A DNA stretch of 64,000 nt from the NCBI GenBank assembly GCA_018340805.1, contig JACMZG010001911.1, forward strand, positions 33,885,157 through 33,949,156, in the 5' to 3' direction. This DNA is from Microvelia longipes. Its lineage: Eukaryota > Arthropoda > Insecta > Hemiptera > Veliidae. The notes beneath the pieces are model-generated. The model saw only the letters and a list, made by a program, of their open reading frames with translations. It was not told where the DNA came from and did not search any database. Below, piece after piece: positions 59,301 through 64,000 of this stretch; the stretch's first letter is position 1, and every line of letters starts with the position of its first letter. Position numbers and translations under genes: made by a program.

Positions 59301-62300
59301 AAAAATTTTAGCAACCAAACAATACCAAAGGAGAGGAATAACTATGAAAAATTTTGTTTTAATTCTCATAGCATACCTTAATCAATTTTTAAGCTGTCAA
59401 CCCCTCTGCCTAGAATTATTAATTGCACTCTAAGAGGTGCATATTTTTAGTATATCTGCAATATTAAAACAAATTAGTGGTGCTCTAATAGCCATTTCCT
59501 TTAAGAAAACCCTGTGCAAAAATTACCTTATCATAACTGCTTGTTTTAGTAATTGTTCGGCCTCTGACATGTTGCCATTATCTCTTAGTATATTGGCTAA
59601 ATTATTCATAGCTTGCTCATATTCTGGGTGTAAACTAAAATCAAAACACAAATAATAAAATGAAGATGAAAATAGGTTTCCACAAAAAATACATGAAGAG
59701 ATCAATAATGTAAAATTGTGAATGCTACTAAATAGTAATATTTTAACCAATTATTATTTGGGAAAAAATTTTTAGTGTATAAATTTAAATCCTTTTTTTA
59801 GTAGCTCCCCATTATAATTACAATTAGTATATATGATTAAATTGATATAAAAATTCAGTCAGCTGCAGGACTCTGTCCTACTATAATATAAAGCTTCCTG
59901 ACAAATGATAGTCTAACTTCCTTCTCTTTTCACCGACACTGATGATGGTCTGTAAGACCGAAAGTCGGCTTTGTTTATTATAACAAGTTATTGTGGAGAG
60001 ACTGTTTTCTTTCAATTCCTTCAGTGTTTTATGTTTTATTGCCCCACTGGAGCATGAAGGTCTGCATGATTTTTCCCAGGAGGGTCAAAGCTGCCTAGTT
60101 CACTAATTAATAATATGCTGCGGGTGTAGTTTTCAGCACCCTTTGACAAAAGTCAGAGATAGTATTCCAGCAAACTACAGAAGAGGGGATTTGCTAAACT
60201 AAATTTAAATGTATTGAAAAAAAATGTAATAATTTATTTATTGTGCTTAAATATATATTTTAATTCATTTACCTTTAGCGAACGAATCAAAACATATTAA
60301 ATAAGGGTTTTATCAACCAAGCAAGCCTCTGTTACTATACATAATTTTTAATTTCAACAATCTAGTAGGCCAAGCATGCTCCTTTTAACGTATTTATAAT
60401 AATATACTTTGAGCCTTTTTGCCCATTGCTAGGGAAGCAAGCCTGTTAGTAATTAACTGTGATGTATTCTTTTGACATAAGTTCTGATGCAACGCATTAA
60501 TGCAGAATAATAAAAGGACTGGTAGTTCAGTTGGATTTCGTCAGGGACAAGTCTGGATCCATGTTTCCATTGTCTCCAACTCATGTAAGGACAAAGTTCT
60601 GTAGGCCGGTGGAGAGTCAGAAAGATACTGAACCTTTGAACTAGGACTGTGAAAGTGGAGAACCGGATTTAGTGGTGTCTGTGGTCCCACGACTAGGGTA
60701 GATGATTAGGGAAGATGTGTTCGGTTCTGAAATATGCCTTCTTTGGCTTTCCAAAGGTCTGCGGAACTTTGGCTTTCAGGTTAGAGCTATGGAATGGATT
60801 TATGCACACTAACTTCAGGGTTGCCACAGGCGTCTCTCCCTGTTGGGCTGTACTGGTCTGGACAGAGCAGTAAGTATTATGAGTATCTGGTGAGATTGGT
60901 AAAAACTAGTAACTGGTAACCGAGATCATTCCTGGAGCAGTGTGTACATTAAGTCTAGGGGATCTCAGAATAAAGGGTGTAAAAAATAAAATAAAGGAAA
61001 ATAACCATTATATTTATAATAATTTGCAGGGTGGGTCTGATTTTCCAAAGGGGGTCAAGTGACCCATTTGAACCCCCCCCCCCGTGTGGACGCCCATGAA
61101 CTGGAGGGTAAAATATACCAGAGAAAGGAGTATTTAGCATAATGTTTGAAGCTTTCTTCTTTTTGAAGTAGGGTACTTTAAATATTAATACTAAAGAATA
61201 TTCAAAGTTAGTAAGTTATGAGCAATTATGTTAAAACATGTAGACAAAATCTGGGGTTGGAGCTTGATCTAAGTAGGTACTGTTAAGTGTTATATTTTTT
61301 AGTTATTTAACGCTGTTAATGCCATTTGGTTAGTAATATTAAAAACTTATAAATCAAACATACACCCCTCAATTCAAAGGTTAAAAAGACAAAAAAAATT
61401 AGGTGTGGACTTACTTTAATGCAGTTCTATAGTATTGAATAGCCTCACTAATATTATTTGATGTCTTAGCTAAATTATAATGAACTTTAGCATTCAAGGG
61501 ACAAACTCTGAGACCAGATTCAAACAAATCTCTTTCATTCAACCAGTCTAGAGATCTGTTGTAGCATCGACAGATATTAAGAACAACTAGTAGTGAGAAA
61601 CCTGCCTGCACTAACTGAAATTAACAGAGAAGCTTATATTTTTCACAATTATATTTAATGAAAGAACATGAAATCACAAAGTTGAAATTGTGAGTTTATG
61701 GTTAGTCAAATTTATTTTAGTAATTAGTTCCATTTTGTGAGTTTTCAAAGGAAAATGAATTTTTTTTTAAGTTTTCAGATTTATGAATAGATCATTTTTT
61801 TGGGAATTGTGTTAACAATGACAAAAGAGGAAAGAACCAGTTCTTTCTTTATTTGCTAATCTTTTATCAATTCTAATCTATAGATTCATACTAGCTCAAA
61901 TTTATTTATATTATTAATTTATTATAAGAAACTGTTACAAATTTAAAATGTCATTTTTACCTTTTTTGGATCTATTATAGTGTGACACATGGCTAAAATC
62001 AGTTGACAGCACGAAATAGTGAAAATAGTGTTGAAAAACCAATGATTTGAAATTAAGGGTGTGGTTTAACATCTAGGAATAACCTCATTGGCTCCCTCGC
62101 ATTATTTTCCCCCACACTGTTAATTAATTTTAGCCGTGTGTCTTACTATAATCGTCATACAATTGTGTTAGTGCAAATCAAAAGTTATAAACAAAAAAAA
62201 ATATTAAAAACAAAAAGTCCACAGTAATATTAGCAGGTAAGATAAAAAGTAACACTTACCAATTTATGTTTGGTGTTAGAGTACAGATATTGTAAACCTA

Positions 62301-62434
62301 ATGATATAAGAATACAGAATCCTATAGATGGTAGATATAATACTCTTTCAGCTATTACAAAACCAACTCTAAATAATATATTTGAAGCAACGAGGAAAGG
62401 AACTACAATCCAAACTAAACCCATTAAAACAATG
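50256..62434 (-). CDS. TMTC4: TMTC4, ER O-mannosyltransferase with TPR repeats (C-terminal part)
   Basis: TMTC proteins sit in the ER membrane and O-mannosylate cadherin-type domains. Exons in transcript order are 62434-62260, 61614-61415, 59634-59527, 59050-58909, 58301-58187, 57509-57327 and 50380-50256 (TAA). The first holds the family signature VGFVIAERVLYLPSIGFCIL in a membrane segment. Next come another membrane segment and WLNERDLFESGLRVCPLNAK. TPR units follow: AKVHYNLAKTSNNISEAI, YEQAMNNLANILRDNG, AAWMNLGIVLANMGRYEDAL, CHYNLGNLYLSQKKYNEAY, VAWNNMIVMLDSLG, IHFNLGNTMGKQQKFDQAE and GVLYHRWKRYKEAEEQY. NNMIVMLD and LYHRW point to TMTC4 over TMTC1-3. No disruption is seen. The N-terminal catalytic loops lie right of the window. 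Confidence 0.95.
51520..54315 (-). pseudogene. LINE ORF2, endonuclease-reverse transcriptase, disrupted
   Basis: The endonuclease spans 54315-53320 (YQNVRGLRTKV, VYLIGDFNTPAVDW). The reverse transcriptase continues in other frames: SAGPDLIPSFIVK (53088-52813), DMSKAFDKVDHMLL and SGVPQGSILGPLLFLLFVND (52596-52330). The catalytic FADD is at 52318-52307, in a frame different from its neighbours. A C-terminal part (LYKSIVRPIIEYAVPVWN) lies at 51998-51675. Several frameshifts make it non-functional. Confidence 0.87.
54480..55505 (-). CDS. LINE ORF1 protein with PHD-type zinc finger
   Basis: The frame encodes 341 residues. Residues 17-65 hold a PHD-like pattern: CVVCNQK, CVNNCQRAIHASC and SWKCDEC. 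A likely coiled-coil region follows (LLKSINNKFDSLLSIVG, NENKEMKSKIATLESR), then a serine and proline-rich linker and a basic end. PHD-bearing ORF1 proteins are known in CR1-group LINEs. The frame is intact from ATG to stop, unlike ORF2. Confidence 0.82.
   Translation of the reverse strand: MGPTKDSLRPITRNTAVLCVVCNQKIMTLQNVLSCVNNCQRAIHASCKNISPDEFDLLVDSWKCDECLKNRNDDVPVTPRRPGESDINAIKTNVFNKIQGQSKDSNDTLFSNNILLEGLVNSALQVDLLKSINNKFDSLLSIVGHLVNENKEMKSKIATLESRTTKAFNTFAEVVSRPVITPTPVGSGLVGNKPSTDTSTAASVPSTSVPTLMLQNSVPSNHSSSSFSQSPAAITQINKEDPDNPFVIVQHKRNSNSNINSSNDGNGSSVKVAPRFPRKPGVTGTKTNSNLKTVQKRKSLFVTRLDFATLEVDLKNYILDLNLQLKDTDFKVSKLKVRSTN
55798..56353. mobile_element. foldback element, ~555 bp
   Basis: The ends, AGTCGCTCCACAATAACATT on the left and AATGTTATTGTGGAGAGACT-like on the right, are inverted copies with the hammerhead-like module on each arm (best on the minus strand at 55838-55885: CTGAAGA, GACCT/AGGTT hairpin, GAAAGC). 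The middle includes GGACTGCAGTC, shared with the PLE copies. Confidence 0.75.
57085..57255. mobile_element. degenerate hairpin-array element, copy F
   Basis: Palindromes CTGAGGCAAGCCTCAG and AAGTTTCC...GGAAACTT around CCTTAGACTTTGCCTAAGG are followed by GCATAAATAATAATTA, which resembles the ATAAATAACTATT end of copies A and B. It is 70 bases from a TMTC4 exon. Confidence 0.6.
57327..57509 (-). CDS. TMTC4: TMTC4 exon, TPR
   Basis: Acceptor TTTGTACTAG, donor GTACCTAC. It encodes ELTRAEKLGLEALRYLPDD, SIHFNLGNTMGKQQKFDQ and KPGSALYHTNL. Confidence 0.95.
58187..58301 (-). CDS. TMTC4: TMTC4 exon, TPR
   Basis: Acceptor TACTGTTTCAG region, donor GTAAAT. It encodes YLSQKKYNEAYYAWKKATS and HAVAWNNMIVMLDSL, joining in phase with both neighbours. 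Confidence 0.92.
58616..58692. repeat. near-perfect 35-bp-arm hairpin
   Basis: Arms at 58616-58650 and 58658-58692 differ by one base; the loop is GTGTTTC. The outer sequence is AAATATTGCTCC and the inner CATAACATA. It is a short foldback in a TMTC4 intron. Confidence 0.93.
58909..59050 (-). CDS. TMTC4: TMTC4 exon, TPR
   Basis: Acceptor CTGTTTACAG, donor GTAAGTTT. It encodes PNFPAAWMNLGIVLANMG, RYEDALEAYNTALTYR and YPDCHYNLGNL. Confidence 0.95.
59527..59634 (-). CDS. TMTC4: TMTC4 exon, TPR
   Basis: Acceptor TTGATTTTAG, donor GTAATTTT. It encodes LHPEYEQAMNNLANILRD and GNMSEAEQLLKQAVMI. Confidence 0.94.
59930..60030 (+). repeat. end of hammerhead-bearing foldback family
   Basis: CACTGATGATGGTCTGTAAG, ACCGAAAGTCGGCT and GTGGAGAGACTG form the right-end module of the family. 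Core CTGATGA and GAAA flank a perfect GGTCT/AGACC hairpin. AGT/GCT can form the next mini-stem, and ACA before the core pairs with TGT after it. The left half of the element is missing or too diverged to see. Confidence 0.65.
60480..60950. other. TMTC4 intron with richer base composition
   Basis: A stretch of mixed composition containing GGTAGTTCAGTTGG, which resembles an A box, without a matching B box. No exon is supported. A run of C at 61072-61083 lies downstream. Confidence 0.3.
61415..61614 (-). CDS. TMTC4: TMTC4 exon, last membrane segment and TPR start
   Basis: Acceptor TTAATTTCAG, donor GTAAGTCC. It encodes LVQAGFSLLVVLNICRCY, then RDLFESGLRVCPLNAKVHY and SEAIQYYRTAL. Confidence 0.95.
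61976..62150. mobile_element. MITE of the ACACGGCTAAAATC family, ~175 bp
   Basis: The ends read TATAGTGTGACACATGGCTA and an inverted TAGCCGTGTGTCTTACTATA. It lies in a TMTC4 intron, 110 bases from an exon. Confidence 0.86.
62260..62434 (-). CDS. TMTC4: TMTC4 exon, membrane signature
   Basis: Acceptor TATGTTTCAG, donor GTAAGTGTT (minus strand). It encodes IVLMGLVWIVVPFLVASN, ILFRVGFVIAERVLYLPS and SLGLQYLYSNTKHKL. Confidence 0.95.
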
Positions 62435-63169
62435 CTGAAACATAATAGTAAGCCTGAATTTTAAGATAAGAAAAGTGAAACTAGCTTCATAAACAAATTT
62501 TACATATTATTTAGGGTTAAAAAAATCTGGTATTTTTAATGATTAAATTGTTTTGATAAAAGGTTGATAATCATAAGCAAATTATATCAGCTTCTATTTT
62601 ATAAAAAAAAAACTAAAAATCACATACATAAATAAGCAATGTTTTTGTTTGATTTTAACAATCAATTCACAGTTTTTAAAGTACTTTAAAAATGAAATTT
62701 TCCCAACAAAATAGAGAGATGCCCCCTGCTCTTCCCCGCCTCCTTCATATACCGGTGACACAATTATTCTTAAACTAGTGTTTTAGTATGAGAATAATAG
62801 TTTTCATACTTCTACAACATATTGGTCAATCTTTATGGTCTGTAAAAAAATTGTCATTTAATTCAAGGGACAGTTTCTGCAGATAATATAAAGACATCGC
62901 AAAAAACAGTTTGAATCACTTTAACAATGGTACTAATAATTTCATTCAGTTATTAACTGGACCAATATAAAAACTTGTGATAAGATTAGATCAAGTTATT
63001 TTTTTAAAGAAAAGTTATTTTCTTTAAGAAAAAATGTACATAAATATGTTGATTGAACGAACGTAAGTGAGTTCTTACATTCAGAAGATTGGGACGGGCG
63101 TTTGTTTGTGTGTTGTGTGTTTGTGTGTTTGTTTGTACGTGTCGCGATAACTGCCGTAAAAATTGACCG

Positions 63170-63860
63170 ATTTTGATAAAATTTTGTATACAGGTAAAAC
63201 TAATTATGTGTCAGAGCTGTATAGTTTTTGGTAATATTCCGAAAAATATTTTCAAATGGCAGCCAAAATGGCGGACCGGATAAAAAAAAATTTTGAGCGA
63301 AAAAATTGTGTTGTATATCGTTTGAAAGCTCTTAAAGAGTAGAAAAAGAAAATATATGTTTCATGGTCAAAATTTAAATTTTTTTTGAAAAATTAAAAAA
63401 TAGCGGCTAAAATAATGAACTCAAAAAATTTAAAATTAAAGGAATAACTCGAGTAATATATCGTTGTAAAGCTCTGATTGTTAGAACAAAAAATGTTATA
63501 TACTAAATTCCGAAAAAATTCAACATGGCGGCCATAATTTAATATAATAATTAGTTTTTACTAATTTTATAAGAATTTACAAGATAAAGATCTATTGTAA
63601 TATACTTTTAGATATTTTTATACAAGAAAAATTAACTATATGTCAGAGCTGTATAGTTTTGGTAATATTCCGAAAAATATATTCAAAATGGCGGCCAATA
63701 TGGCGGACCGGATAAAAAATTTTTAAGCAAAAAATCGTGTTGTATATCGTTTAAAAGCTCTTAAGAGTAGAAAAAGAAATATATATTTCATGGTCAACAT
63801 TTCAATTTTTTTATTAATTTAAAATGGCGGCTAAAAATAATAAACTCAAAAAAATAAAAT
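63170..63860. repeat. two diverged direct repeats (~430-bp period)
   Basis: TGTGTCAGAGCTGTATAGTT and AATATTCCGAAAAATAT, followed by AATGGCGGACCGGATAAAAA and TTGTATATCGTTT, occur at 63210-63320 and again at 63637-63750. The ATGGCGGCC and ATGGCGGACCGG motifs recur. The window ends in this sequence, with CAAGCGAGCGAAGCGAGCC at 63946-63964. Confidence 0.8.
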
Positions 63861-64000
63861 TTAAAGCGAGCCTTCTTTTACCATTTATTAATTATAAATA
63901 TAACGCGAGCCTTTTTAATATGCATTAATATTAAATATAAGCAATCAAGCGAGCGAAGCGAGCCTATTTTTAACGTGTATTATAACAAAATATAAGCAAT

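Noticed and set aside
60955..61140. Open frame with GRPHGGGG on the minus strand
   Set aside because: It spans a C homopolymer and intronic repeat; no conserved features.

Overview
This is a strongly AT-rich animal nuclear sequence, most likely from an arthropod and probably an insect. It has short coding exons with GT-AG introns, introns of several kilobases, and a very high load of transposons. Three conserved host genes can be read. (1) The C-terminal half of MCM8, the MCM-family helicase of homologous recombination, lies on + in six exons from 7040 to 18090; its earlier exons lie left of the window. (2) A MICOS subunit of the MIC26/MIC27 (APOO/APOOL) family lies on + with exons at 35344-45290; its first exon is not identified and its 3' end is ambiguous (45777-46120 or 49639-49745). 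(3) TMTC4, an ER O-mannosyltransferase with TPR repeats, lies on - with seven exons from 62434 down to the stop codon at 50256; its N-terminal exons lie right of the window. MIC26/27 and TMTC4 converge tail to tail near 50 kb, and each has an AATAAA signal. A small unassigned ORF with one membrane segment lies at 25529-25795.

Almost everything else is mobile or repetitive DNA. 1-6887: the 3' end of a Penelope-like element (PLE), then a Crypton-like tyrosine-recombinase element split by a 5.4-kb RTE-type LINE. 6.9-18.1 kb: MCM8 exons and introns with a 29-bp minisatellite, a (TA)n-bearing element with GC-rich hairpins, a second Crypton-like copy in inverted orientation, and a MITE. 18.1-25.4 kb: an intergenic nest in which a PLE copy is split by a 3.8-kb Helentron-like element, itself carrying a 929-bp element with perfect 35-bp TIRs and a second TIR element. 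28-34 kb: a third, divergent tyrosine-recombinase element, a ~150-bp satellite array flanked by 5S-rRNA-like repeats, and more hairpins. 38.1-39.4 kb: a 1.3-kb foldback in a MIC26/27 intron with hammerhead-like motifs in both arms. 50.4-57.3 kb: the last TMTC4 intron, holding a CR1/Jockey-group LINE and another foldback. 63-64 kb: tandemly repeated sequence.

The best candidate for an undescribed system is the hairpin-array class of elements. Two divergent lineages (541-782 plus 6153-6887 with 12919-13927; and 28084-29145) combine an N-terminal tyrosine-recombinase-like ORF with an array of short palindromes built on the GCGAAGC/GCTTCGC core. The outer arms of these palindromes vary from unit to unit but stay self-complementary. 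A different, Helentron-like family ends in GC-rich hairpins with the same 7-base core, and its hairpin cassettes have been gained or lost between copies. The two inverted Crypton-like copies closely flank MCM8 exons 1-4 of this window, an arrangement that favours exon circularisation.

All calls come from reading the sequence and from remembered family features. No database search or folding program was run.
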